This document shows, piece after piece, positions 45,915 through 59,005 of a DNA stretch of 64,000 nt (position 1 is the first letter of the stretch; each line of letters starts with the position of its first letter). Source of the stretch: Astrocystis sublimbata (Eukaryota > Ascomycota > Sordariomycetes > Xylariales > Xylariaceae); contig JAJNNY010000064.1 in NCBI GenBank assembly GCA_022453515.1, positions 124,001 to 188,000 of the forward strand, read 5' to 3'. Position numbers and translations under genes: made by a program. Under the pieces are notes generated by a model. That model saw only the letters and a list, made by a program, of their open reading frames with translations, was not told the DNA's origin and searched no databases.

Positions 45915-48900
45915 TGTGGTGATAGAATCGGACTATGCGGGCGACCAAGTGCAGAGTGACTCCTTTGGACGGATGTTGTGCTTCTTTTTCAGGTAACAAA
46001 AAGGTGTTAGACCTTGAAGAGAAGTTAGTCAAACACTCGCCGGGACCGCTCGCCAAAACGACAAATCAACATCGACGACTTACCAGGTGTATTGAAAACA
46101 TCCCCTTGGTGGCAGGCAGTTGCAGGCAACAAGTGGTAACGACAACAAGGTAACGACAGTTCTTTGAGGGGATAGTTGTGGGTTTCGGTACTGAGAGGCA
46201 GGTAGGTATACAGCAGCGGAGGTGTGACGCACGATGGTAGGGAGGTATCGTTAAGCTACCTTTGAAGGATGTGTCTGGTATATGAAGTCGACAGACCAAA
46301 AAGATAGGAAAGCGTCTGCTCTATTCCGGGGTGAGGTCGTTGGTCAGTCAAGGAACATGGGAGACGGGAGAGGTGAGTACGAAAGATTCGACATCTAATC
46401 ATGAGCCAGAAGTATGAGCCTTGGACTAAGAGTAAGAAGCTGTGGGTATTGACCTTATATATGTATGCTCTATCCCATCGACTCCTGTCACATCTTACTC
46501 CCAGCAGCAGTAGCTGTAGCAGCAATACTGGCCATAGCCAACCTACCTAGATTCCCACGGCCCACCACCCATGGCCCATGACATGTCGACGGTCGTACAT
46601 GGCCACCGACCTAGTACATTGGTCAACGGTAGATAGAAATGCACAGCCTAGGGGATCGAAGTACATCAATATTGTGCAGCACATCCCCAACACTAGTGTA
46701 TGTGGGAGGAAGTGTGGGAGGGAGGGTACATGAATGTAAGCAGCTAGACGGTCCCAAACCACGTTGAGCAGGGGCGCGGGGTGGGAAAGAGGCGAGGAGC
46801 AGATGATGCAGCTAGTATCTCAATTATGCAATGTACTTCACACTTGCGTACACAGCCAGGTCGCAGACGTACCATGGTGGGAAATGGAGGCACGCAACAT
46901 ACATCACAGCTTTGTGTCTACACAATTCGTCTCTCGTACCGGTACCCGGCTGTACCGCACACTAGCGATAACCTCCATGTGCCGTGGGCTAGGGATACCT
47001 AGCAGGTGCCATGTATAAACTACGAGTACAGGGGACAGTGATTTACTACCTAGTACCGTGAACCCTGTCGACGAGTGGGTCCTCTTAAGTTGCCTTATAT
47101 TAGCGGGACTAGTTTACTCGTTCTCGACTGGATTTTACACCTTGCCCACAGCATCAGGAGGAACAGCTTGTCTCGCTTGTTACGCTTACACCCTACCTGC
47201 TGGTGGAAGAATCCGTTCAAGGGAAGCGCGTCTTCGGGTCACCCAGATGTACCGAGTTTTTTTGGTTCATGGGTGTGGGTGTTTCTATATCGAGTTGACC
47301 TTTGCAAATGCTACCGCTCCTCAAGGTCTTGGGTCAATAAACGTTGCTCAGGCCCTCAGGCTGCCAAGGGTTCGTCTATACAACCTAGGCCCCTAGTTAC
47401 AATTTCTACATATGTAAGTGGTTCTCTACGCTGTCGTTGCCTTACTTCTGGTCGTAGTAGCAGCGCTCTATCCCCGTCGAGTTATCAGATGACTTACTTA
47501 CTTAAGTAAGTGAGTGGTCTCTGCCCTCGGCAACAACGTTAGCCGGCCCAAATTCCGCGTGTGAAACCGTCAGCAAATTCCCTCCTGGTTTATCTAAGAT
47601 CTGCCTGTTGTGCTTACAGCGAACGTGTCCTGTTATCGATTGTCTCCAAGGACCAAGGCTTTGTAACAAAGGTAGTTCGTCTATTATTCATTCGATCACG
47701 GAACTCATTCCACGCACGCTAGATTACGTAGAGGCATTGCTCGTCGTTAGTATGTCTCAGCAGAACATATTGATGCGCAACAAACCCCACGCTACCCTGC
47801 AGGGCCGCAACGGCTCATCTTTACGAAATTTTGTTTCTTCTTAAACACTCACCTATATTTACCATGGAAGTAGGCACTAATCAGCTGGCGACGTACAACT
47901 TTTCTGACAACCTGTCATGTGCCTTGCAATGCCGTTTGCAAGAAGCAATTGATGGTTAGTTAAGTACCTACTCAGCATGTAGGCACACGGCATATAGACA
48001 AGGGGTGCTTGTGGGTAGGTCGATAGCGGCTAACTTGGCGTCGATCACTTACATACCTAGCTGCCTATGCCAGGCCCCAGGGTCTGACGATGGGCTCTCT
48101 AAGTGGCCATGTACTTGTATATATATCTGTAGGTACATCAACGGGGCGATAGTATATGGGATGAGCAGGCGAAAGCGCAGTATCCCAAAGCAGACCACTT
48201 GTCGCTAGTCCACGACGCTGTGCAAGTCACTTCAAGCCTCCGGCACCCAAGCCTCTCAGTCATCAATGTGCCCTATTCGATGGCTTCGAGGCCGACATTG
48301 GGACTGACGGCCTCGAATGGCTTCCTTGTTTCCCATTGAAACCAACAGAAACCCCCGATAGACGCTCACTCATCGGCCGATTGGATGGTGCCAGGTGAAT
48401 ACAGCTTCAGGGATTCGTCTGCGTTACAGCCAGAAGTTGCAGTTTGGGCACGCAGAGGCGCGAGCGTGACAACGGCCCCGAGACAGTGGCATAGGAGGAG
48501 GTAGGTAGGGAATTGGGCTCCAACCAATCCATTGCTGGCCTACCCAAGCCTTGAAAAGCCCAAACCCTACGTGCCTACTTAGCGAACTGGCTGCCTCCCG
48601 CTATTTCCCCACCCTGTCCGTGTTACTATGGCTTGGGACGACGACAGGCACATCGGCTGATAGGATAGAACAGCCACGGCGTTCGACGATGCACGCCCGT
48701 CTAATAAACACGTGCGACACAACTTCCGCACTCTGAAAACATGTGAAAGTCCAATGACGCCCAGATGAAATTGTTAGTTGTATGCGTATGTTTGGGCAGC
48801 GGCCCATCAGATTTTGAAATTCCACAGAGCCAAGTCAAGAGAGCCGGTAAGAGGCCATGTACTATGTAGGTACTGTATTTTCCGATGACGATCCTCATTG

Positions 48901-51900
48901 GTTTGTTCTCGCGCCATGTCTTAGAAGAGACTTTGCTTTTTCTCGTACCTCTGCTGACCGCGGCTGTTCTGCATTATGGAACCTAACGGCCCTTCCTCCC
49001 AGCGTGATGCGCGCTTCAATCTCATCATTGGCAGCGAGAGGTCTGGACGACCCAGTCGCCAAGGCACCTCGTCTGTTACAGAATCTTATATTATGTCTCA
49101 CCTTAAGCCGGCCACGGCCGGCGTATGACTGATAGTCAACGGGTAGAGCCTCATAGTGAGATATGATTGTGGCACGTGCAGTCGGGGGAAATTACGTCAA
49201 GCAACACTGCTGAGGATTGGCAAAGACGTTCTACAACGATTCCGAAGCGCGTAATCGGAGCACAACACACCCTCGACACCTGGGTCAGTTCATCTCGAGT
49301 TCGTACTAGCCTGAAACTTGAAACAATAGTCAGTGACTGTGAGTGACGTGTCTACGGGTAGGGTATTGTGTATCGCACTCGGCGGATTATGATCTCGATT
49401 CTCGAAGCTTACCGCCTCGAACCTATTTGGATACCGAAAGCGTACCGGAATCTACCTAGCTGGCGATCACTTCGCCAACAATAACCAATCCGGAAAATCC
49501 CGCTGTCGAACAGCGTTCGATTGCAATGATTCCCCGACTTTGTACATTATAGTGTCGCTCACCTCGGTACACCTGTCAGCTCTCGCGTCGTATGAGCTTC
49601 GAAAGGTCCGCCGGCACATTATGGTCCTCGCCGCACATAGATGTACAGTCCTCTCCAACCCGCGCGACATACTAGCACTGGTGTGTGTAATACATTGTAC
49701 ACCTGCAACACTTGACGTGTGCTCAATCATCACATCGTGAGCTTCCGTAGTCGGCGATTCGGCGCCTCGGCGTCTGTAAGTCATCCCAAAACACTATTCT
49801 ACTGCAACTCGAGAGACTTTGTAGCAGAATAGACGCCACCAAGAAAATACGAGCCCCTTGAGAGACAAAATTGAAGGTATTTCTTAACCAGGAGCCGTTG
49901 TAGATACCCTACTGCCCAACGTTGAAGATGGCCAGCCCAAGCCACCAACACCAACACATTGCCTATTCCAGGGCTTGTGGCTTTTGCGAGGAGAGAGGTG
50001 CGTGCCCAACTAAGCCTCTCCGGTGCGAGATACCATTAGGTACCGATAATTGGCACGATTAGCGAGAAAGTGGTTGGGACCGCATTAGACTAGGATCCTC
50101 ATGATCGGCCAAACAAATGTCATTACCATGGCCCATGGGTACTGCTGGGCTTTATGCGAGAATTTGGGGAAGGGTAAAATATCAAGATAAAAGTACAGCG
50201 TCGAGTCTGTGGTGTGGTGCAAGACCAACACCATACCCAGTTCAGAGCCCAGCTCTACGCTCCTTGGTTGCGTCACTCCTTCGACAACGTTAGGTATACT
50301 CTCTATGGCTGGCGGGCTTGGCAAGACGCCTCTCGTCTCGAACACCCAATAGCACAATAACTAAAGACAATATAGCACTAGTTGCCATCGCAGCAATATG
50401 GGTACTGCTCAGAATAGGATTGAGCACTGGCGGTACCTACCCCTTAGGCACTCCATGTACCTACTTACTATATGCGCAGGAAGTCGAATTCATGCACCAA
50501 CACACCAACGCGCATCCTACCTAGCCTGCTCACCTCTACTATTGGCAACGGTAAACTTTCTATTAACGCATGCCAGACATGCCTGTAAGCACGGGCGTGT
50601 TCATCAAACTGTCACGTTATTTTTCTACATGGTCAAGTAGGATCACATTTGACGCCCGGCGGACTGACATCATGTGCGTGTATACATGTTAAAATCCCAA
50701 CTCCAGCCCGACGTAATATTTCAAGAGCCATCGGGACGCCTACTTACAGTACCTGGCGGGCCTGGCTCGCCTGGCTCGCCTGGGCTTCTGCCTGATTATC
50801 TGGGAGCCTGACACCCTGGGTACATAACTGACGGGGATCACTTCGTCCGGCTCACTAGTAGGACGGCCCCAGTGAGATGGACCTGTCGAGCTTGATCAGA
50901 TCTGCTTTCGATGGGTACGATTGGCGTGACTGACCTTTCGATACCATTTGCGCACACGTGTACAGACCTCCTACCTAGGTACTTTACCTAACAAGCGAGC
51001 CATACTACATTTCATTACCGGTCGACTACCGTCCTAGTAGATGCAGGTATGCTTGTCTGTTCTGGATTTAGCCCAGGATATCATCCAAAGCAGCTAGCTG
51101 GTGGAATCGCAATCCCCCATTTTGAACGGAGTTCAGTAGCTGGACCTAGGTGACGAAGTACTGCTGCGAGACCCTTTACATATTCGTTCCCAGCCTTGTC
51201 CTGCTTCTATGTAGCAATTAGGTACACGCCTCGGGAGGACTGCCCGATAACTAAATATGCGCGGCACACCTATGTTCACCTAGATCTGCAGCTGTCACTA
51301 GAAGCTGGCCCTCGAATAGAATACCCGACCAACAAAGTGATACTCCAGAGAGTTTTGACTCGGTGATGTCAGCACGTCATCTGGAAATAAGGCTCAACAT
51401 TCCGAGAAGTGTTCTGAGTTAGAGCTGCAACGTTGTTTCAGCTGAGGCGACTGTGCCGCTCGTCTGTGGCGCCGCCGTCATGCTTGCGAGAAATGCAGGA
51501 AACTCGACGCGACTAGGTACTATGTATGCATTTGCAGGAGCTGATCTCGCCTCGTCGTTGATCCCGTCAACTGCTGGTACAATTGACAATTGCACATGCA
51601 CGTCCCGGGATCGATTGCCGAGATGAACAACTGCAGAAACGTAACACGCAGATTTCTTCCAGCCTCGACATGGCTCAACTAGTCAATCCCCAACTACCTG
51701 CTTACCTACCTATCTTCTCGATTCGTTCATATGCTGCAATGTTATGGGGATTGATGCACGCTTGAAACATGCGCGTGTACTCATAAGCCCCAAGTCAGTG
51801 GCGATGTTGAGGCTCTTGTTCTCCCACCCTCCTCCATAGCCACCTTCACACCCTCCCTTGTCATCAAGCCGGTCTTACAGCCACCCAGCTATTAGAATGC

Positions 51901-53423
51901 ACTTGGCAGACTGCGGTCTGCAGGGGTAGGCTCACATGCGCACCGGTGTAAACACATGCCCACGTGTAAAGCTAGCCTGCAGCTATGATAGCGATGCTGA
52001 GCAGCAGTATGCCGAGGTTCATGATTGATTGTACGATGCTTGCTAGTTGCTGGCCTGTGTAGGGGTTTTGACAGTTCTCCAACTACATTCACCTCTTGAA
52101 CTAGGTATCAATTGACCACCAGCTGTCGACAACTCACGGAACTAGGTTACAAAATATTGAAAGCTCCATACTTATAGGATCGTATGCTCGCATACCTCGA
52201 AGTGCTGACCCATCGCGGGTACGTAGTGCCGCACTAAGGATGAGACCAACTAAGCCCTGCCTTGATGATTTACGTAGATCGCCATGGATGGCTTGTCTAC
52301 TATGGCATATGAGACAGACATCCAGTGCCGCGACACTTTCTTAGCGTCTTCCTCAACCGGATGACATTTGCGCCAGCCGACCTATTACTACATAGGTATG
52401 TGGATGAGTATTCGGTGGCGCCCACGAGCTCCTACCCAGTAATGAGGCTACAGGTAATTCGGGGAGTAAGGTATGTACTTAATCTATGTCCCGTATACCA
52501 GTATGTCAGTTTACAGCCTGGCATCCTGGCATCACCGGGGCAGGAGTTGGCTTGCTCAGTCTGGGGGTCCGAGATGCCGGGTACTTCTTTAAAGGTACTT
52601 CTCTAAGGGATGGGTTCCAGGTCTTAAGACTTCAACCAGCTAGACGATCGCCGGGCTTGCCAAGATACTACGATGGAGATAAATGCCGCACTGTATTTAG
52701 TGCGCGGGGAGAAAAGGAGCAGGAGGGAACAACTTCTACTTGGCGTCTGAGATCAGGGCTGGTTTCGACTGGTCCGAGGGAATCTCGAGAATCTCGAGCG
52801 AGTTCGGTAAGGTGAACTGGGATCGTTTCGTTTGCCTGGCTGTCTTGTATGTAGTCTTACATAGTAGGTATTCTTCGTCGTTCACAGGTGGCGTTGTCAA
52901 GCTTCTGACGGCACATGATGACATGTCTTCATCTACATACATCTACACCCTCCCTTACTAGAGTCCCTTGGCAATTCATCCAACAGATGACTACAAACCG
53001 CCTCGCACATCTGCAAGACACGGTCGCAACGATCGGGGCTATGAAGAGTACGCCTGCGCAAACACCCCGGCCATCGATCACATAATGTCGCTCAAAGGAT
53101 TAGGTGATTGGATAGAAGAATGGTCAACTACTCACCAATCAATACCTGCCGGCGCGTAATACGATGTTGCATTTGTATGATGTTTCAAAAACACAAAAGG
53201 TTCTTACATACTCCACGAACATTGGCAGGATACATGCACAGCTACCCTGGCACCTGGGACTAATATTCTGTGCCCGCCAGGATGAAGTCACTTGAGCTGT
53301 GTTGTATGCGGGCAAGACGATTCGATAACGTTACTAATGTCGCAGGCACGATTTCACAGGGGTGGAAAAGAGACAACGGTTCTAACATACACATACCACC
53401 CTACATGCACACATCCTTGGATA

Positions 53424-53475
53424 TACCTACATACCTAGGTACCTAGGTACATACTTACTTAAGTAGGTAGGTACA
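53424..53475. repeat. TACCTA/TAGGTA palindromic cluster
   Basis: Alternating TACCTA, CCTAGGTACCTAGGTAC and TTACTTAAGTAGGTAGGTAC form overlapping palindromes. The same motif family recurs near 16.2, 30.1, 38.5, 48.1, 50.9 and 58.7 kb. Confidence 0.85.
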
Positions 53476-55996
53476 CAACTATAGCTGGCTCTGTATGCAT
53501 TCCAGTGACAAATCACAGCCCGTGATTGCATGTGTCAGGCCACAACACCGCCCACACACATCCATATATCATGGGTGTGGATGGAACGGGTGTGCTCACA
53601 CCAGTACCTACCAATCCCACCCGAGCCACCCACTCATCTCGACTTCCCCTTGTGAGAAGGGAGGCAGTACCTAATGATGATTGGGGAGCTCCTTCACAAT
53701 CCCCCGCTTGGACACCAGTCGATCATGGTATGTGGCACCCAGAAAAGGATTGCGCTACAATTGCCAGCATTTCCAGGACTTGCTCTCAATAAACAGATAT
53801 CATCTAGGACTCCATCTGACATCAACCCATGACAACAACTACCGACTTCGCAAACATGCTCCAAACGGGTCTCGTACCAGAGAGTTCCTTTTCATCATCA
53901 TCGATGGAAATGATTGCACGGCACTAACCGGCATAAAAAAAGTACCTGAAGAAATCAACACCAAGTTTCGGTGAGAGCGAGAGAGAGATGGTGCGAAACA
54001 TTTGTTGGTGACCGACCCACCAATCTGGAAAACGAAGCTAAAAGCGGCAATCTTCCAGAAAGACGGCGATGACGGTTTGCTTCTAGTGTGCTTCTAGAGC
54101 TTCTGCGGGATCGGATTAGCGCGAGGCTAGGTGTTATCCTTGCCCTTGGATGCAGGGGATCGACCGGGTTGATGGCGTAAGTATGTACGCGGTTCATCGA
54201 GGTCAATCATTGTTAACATCAGGGTAGGTACCTACTTATTCCCGTGCAGATCGGAACCACGGTAGACTCCTGGAGATCATCCCACTACTGTCCTGGTTCA
54301 CATATATCCCGGTTTCTCCACTTCCTGTTCCAAAGGCTCATGCATACGAATGACGGGCTGCTACCACAGCAATCAGTTGAGAAGTATGCTTGCTCGATGA
54401 AGTTAGAGAGCCGAGAGAGCAAAGTAAGAGGGAGGTACATGTATCTAGCGGAGTCTGCCATGTACAGTAGCGGCGTCTTAGGCGAGGAGCGAAAGGTGGA
54501 GGACGCGAAAAGCACGAGAGGCGTAAGGAGACGTGACAGGACCCAGCAAATGAACCTCGCAATGGATTGACTGGCCAACAGTCTCACCTCCCATTTCTCT
54601 ACCCACGTGTTCCCCACCTCCGCGTTCTTCCTCTTCATGTCCTCAGCTTCAAGCCCTCACGTTCATGCGCATATATGTACGTAGGCAGCTAAGATGCCCT
54701 GCTGCGTCCCCCAATGGTCTGTGAGTAATCCACTACTTACCTAGGTATAGCTAAGACTTGATGTCAGCATCGCTGATAATATGAATTTTGGCGCGATTCA
54801 CATGCCTACTATTGAAGTTCACGTAAGGAGGGAAATATGTATGAAAGAGCCAAATTTAGTTGCCACGCGGCACCCATTCCTGGCAACATTTTATTTGAGT
54901 GCCAATAAACAAAATTTAAGTCGGAAATGTAAGATGTAGAAAGGAAGAAGGCTCCCAGACGGCAGACCTCTCCGGCTCCATCTCCCCACCTCTCACCTCA
55001 TTCTTCGCGGACCGCAGATGAACTGCATGCCTATTGTAGATTGCAAGTTAAAACATGTCAGATCAGAGAATAGAAAATTGTCAGATATCAGACGTAGGGC
55101 AGATAGATGGAACCGAGTCAGAGGGCGGAAGCAATTCCGGCTCTAACCTTCCCACTTCTTGCATACCTGTCTTCTCTCATCCGCCATCTCAAAATTTCGC
55201 CCTCGCATCCTCACACATCCGAGCAAAAGCCATCATCAAACAAGTCGGCCCTCCGGTCGAATTGAGGAAATGAATGGAACGCTGTATATATGCCAGGGCG
55301 CGCCACAGTTACCACCATCAGCATGAAGCTATAAGATGTTTCCAGGTTTTTGTATGTTACGTGGTATCAGCAGCAATCAAGTAACATAGCTCGCTCACTA
55401 GCTGGCTCGACTAGCCTAGCCCACTAAGCACCTGCATAAGTAAGTATGTAGGTATTGTTCTTGTCCCTCCGATCCAGTCTGAGTCAGCATATTACATATA
55501 GACCCCCAATGACCCAATGACCCCTGCCCAGCCAACAGCTCTCCTCTCCCTCATGGTAGCAGGTCCATGTCGGGAAGCCTTCTAGAAGGTCTCATCCGAT
55601 CGATACTTCCGTGCATTCGTACCTGGATTGTCAGGTGGGCAGGTATGTGCGTAGGTAGATAAGCATGACAGGGGAATTCCACGCGTCCAGACAAAGGCTG
55701 AGGTTGCCGTGGCCCTTGACCCTGGTTCTGTTCCGGAACTCATCTCTTCTCGTAACGTGTCTTTCAGTACACTTTTCTTAGGTATGACTCGGTTCAGTCC
55801 GAGATGTAGGAGTAGGATTAGTGGTAGCAAAGACCCCGTTGCCACGTGTAGGCGCAACAGGGGCAGACATCCGTCGCGCAACAGCAGCAGGGTGTAGGTG
55901 TAATTGTAACTGGGCCTGGGAATGAGAAGTGCGGATCATCATTGCCGGTATCCATTCAGAGTCGAGCCTTCGCCCACGACTCTGCTGAGCTGCGAC

Positions 55997-56029
55997 CTCC
56001 TTCCCCTTCCCCTTCCCCTTCCCTTTCCC
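55997..56029. repeat. CCTTCC microsatellite
   Basis: About five CCCCTT units just downstream of the patatin-like gene stop. Confidence 0.9.
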
Positions 56030-56068
56030 ATGATACTGGTTATCATGGTGGCTTGTTGTTCGAGCTTC

Positions 56069-58101
56069 CTAGCTCACATTGGCGCCATTTGAGGTATTAT
56101 TATTGTTGCTAGCAGCTGCAGCAGCGCTGTGCTTCGATACGCGTCCTGCGGGTTTCGGGTCCACCATGTTCGCAGCCGCAGCCGTGCTCGCCTTCCTTCT
56201 GAGACCGCCCGCTTTCAGCTTCCTAGCGCGCTGATATGTCGTCTCGATCTCATACTCGACCATGCAGCGTATCCTGAGTGCGCAAACAGCGGGCCAAACG
56301 CTCCTCTCGCCGCGCAGGATCCAGTAGTCTAGCGTCTCCCGCGTAGGGGTCTCGAGGAGCCGCACGAAGTCTGCCGCTGTGACAGTAGGGACAAGAACCA
56401 TGCTGGCGCCGTGGACCTCCTCATCTACCAGGAATCTGCGGATGGAGGCAGGCAGGAGCCCTATAGTATCTAGCTGGCGTAGACGATGGCGGATTTCAAG
56501 GCCCACAATACGGAACAGATGTCCCGTCATGTGAGCACGCTTGTGGCGAGCAGTATAAGGCGAGGGGCCGTGCATATCAGACTCGAGAAAGGGGATCAGG
56601 TAAGGGCGGGCCTGGCTGACAATGAAATGGTTGACGTTGAATAGCTGGGAGATGCGTGCGAGAGGCGACTTGTGGTCTTTGTCAGAGGCATGCGTCCAGG
56701 GACGGAAGCTTTTAGCTGGTGCCCAGGGCACGATGGCGCCGTTGGCGTCTTTGCAGAGCACCGTCGTCTGCCTGCTTCCGTAAAGCGAGGGTGTCGATGC
56801 GTTGGATGCGACGGCTGCCGTCCAGATCAGCTACATTGTTGGTCAGCCATTTCGATCTCCTATTGTAACTTGGCACGAAGAAAAGGTTATGCGAGCTGAC
56901 TTACGACGTTCGGTGCTGTGATATAGTTCAAGAGAGTCGGGATACCATCCTGCGCAGCCGTAGCTACGGTGATATTCAACACTCTCTTACTTCTGTGAAA
57001 GGCTTCTTCGAACGTCAGATCCCCTAGGTTGGCCTTGACACACTCTTCTAGCACCTTCACGTCGAGGAAATATCCTTCACGCCAAAAGCGCAGGATCCGG
57101 CGAACAAGTGTCTTCCACCCAGCGTTTCCCTGTGGCGCCCAACCGGGACCGCCATGCACTTGCTGCTCGTGAGCCTCAAATGCGGATATGTCAATACCGT
57201 CGCCCTTGAGCACGCCGGGTAGCTCATCTTCCGTATGAATGGCCACGAGACTCGCAATCAGGGCACCGGTGGCTGTTCCCGTGATGATCCTCGGTAGAAG
57301 TCCCCGTAGGAACAACGCCTTGACAACGCCGACGTGACATAAACCAAATATGGCGCCACCTTGTAGCACGAGGGTAGTCCGTCCGAACGCCTGCCTCGCG
57401 TCATGCAAGAAGTCGAGCTTTCGCTGGGTGGATAGGGTGAAGACGTGGTCATGGTTGAGGCGAGGCGAAGCGCCCTCGGCGTTGATATCCTCGATCGCAC
57501 CGGCAACTTGCGGTATGTATTCTTCGATGAGGTATTTCGTACCGGCAAAGGATCGGTTATAGAGCTTAGGAGCGGTGATATTACCGAGGTTCCGAACCAA
57601 GCCGGACCGAACCAGCTCCACGAGAGACTCGAGATCGTTATCTTCGCGGGCCGTCAGGATCGAGTTTAGCCGCTCGCTGATGAGGGTCCAATCGTACGAA
57701 TGCGATGATGGGTCGTTGCGCCTGCGTGGGAAGTCGCCGACGTAAGTAAAGGGGTCGTGTGGGATGGAAAGTGAGTGGGAGAACGGGAATGGGGAGGAAA
57801 CGGAGATGAGCTACCAAAGATTCAGCTCCTTCAGATTATCCAACTGCAACGCCGCGTGTTCCCAGTCTTCAAATACTTCGGCCGTCCGTAGCGCCTCAAT
57901 CCATTCATCAACTAAACTTCTCGTCCTCCATCGTCTGCCCAGTTTCTGGGATAAGTAGACTGTGTTAGCTCATGGGAGATTCGACGCGTGTAGCAACGCT
58001 GATGTGCTCAACTAGACAAAACAACCCACATTGTACCAGAAGCAGAGGACGTCCAAGAACATGGTGCACACGGCGAGCACGATGCCAAACACGGACGCCA
58101 T
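56069..58101 (-). CDS. Patatin-like lipase/phospholipase (TGL-related)
   Basis: Four exons on the minus strand: 58030-58101, 57815-57945, 56905-57721 and 56069-56830, about 593 residues. A hydrophobic N-terminal segment (GIVLAVCTMFLDVLCFWYN) can anchor it to membranes or lipid droplets. KLGRRWRTRSLVDEW and FEDWEHAALQLDNL precede the patatin core, as in fungal relatives of the yeast Tgl3/4/5 triacylglycerol lipases. The oxyanion glycine motif is LQGGAIFGLCHVGV. The elbow, normally G-x-S-x-G, reads GTATG, with Ala near residue 218 in place of Ser. NVLIWTAAVASNAS follows. The tail is Ala/Asn-rich and disordered. I have a memory of close fungal relatives also having GTATG, but could not check it. 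If conserved, the protein may be a non-catalytic or differently active member. Confidence 0.85.
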
Positions 58102-59005
58102 TGTCGCGGCGATGGCTCACTTGCGACCATGTGTACATCTAGAAGTAGGAAGGCTCGAACAGTCGCAAAACTTGTGTGTATTGGCGGATTATTGCTGACG
58201 ACTACAATCAAGGGAGACAGACCCCGCCATTCTTGAATGTGGTCGAGTCAACTTGCAGCGGAGTCAAAAAAGAAATGAGAAGATGAGACATGGAAGGTTG
58301 GTATCAAGACATGTTGATAGCACGGCAGTTTGTGCCCGAATTACAGCTCAGAACGGGTAGTCATAACGGTACCTTGCTGAAAGCCGCCATTTGACCCAGG
58401 TGGAGGCTCGGCTTACGAAGTAAGGTATGACGGTGAGTTTGGAGAAGCATGTGAAAGATCCACCTAAGATGGAAGTCGCGATCTAGCGCTAGGTACATCG
58501 ATACTTACATCCCGTCATGAGCTTCAGGTTGCTGGGTACATATGTACATGTATGTAATTCAGACCGCAATTTGAACTTGGCAGAAGAGTGCACAGTTCTA
58601 TTCAAAAGCTTGATGTTCCAAAACCAGCAGGTTACAGCGTGGTGATAGTGTCCGAGAATAACATTGTATATACCTAGGTAGGTGAGGTAAAGGTAATTGG
58701 GGGGTGCAAAGCACCGGCGTTGTGGCTCACATTATCATGATCAAAAACATGGTCATCTACCGTATCACGCTGTCAGAGCGCGCGACTTCGACATCGGAAC
58801 ACATGGACAGGTCTACATTGCCAAGATCGGTTCAGATAGGCCTTGATAATGTCTCAAAATATACCTAGGTAGCGCTTAACCTACAGAAACTATTATACTA
58901 TACAAATTGTAGTCTCAATCGTCCCCAGCTTGTGATGATGGCCATCTTGTTGCGTGGTAGGCAAGAATATTAATGGGTACCTAGGTAGTGGTCTGTAAAA
59001 GCCTA
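58102..59005. other. Intergenic, no gene seen
   Basis: Upstream of the patatin-like gene and downstream of LEO1. It contains TACCTAGGTAGGTGAGG near 58671 and ATACCTAGGTAG near 58860. No coding pattern. Confidence 0.5.

Larger units (their letters stand above)
45915..56068. other. Gene-poor stretch of about 10 kb
   Basis: Frames here are all short and lack family-like motifs or intron-joined continuity. I looked for tRNA B-box-like motifs by eye and found none. The region holds many TAGGTACCTA-type palindromes and a few microsatellites. It is not strongly AT-rich, so it is not an obvious RIP-flattened or centromeric block. Confidence 0.5.

Noticed and set aside
52740..52961. A 73-residue plus-strand frame with a hydrophobic centre
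   Set aside because: No family features, alternative frames are equally open, and flanking DNA looks non-coding.
46000..56000. tRNA genes in the gene-poor stretch
   Set aside because: Scanned by eye for GGTTCGA-type B boxes on both strands and found none with a plausible A box and acceptor stem.
45915..56068. Centromeric or RIP-flattened block
   Set aside because: Base composition by eye is close to the flanks and no transposon coding remnants were seen.
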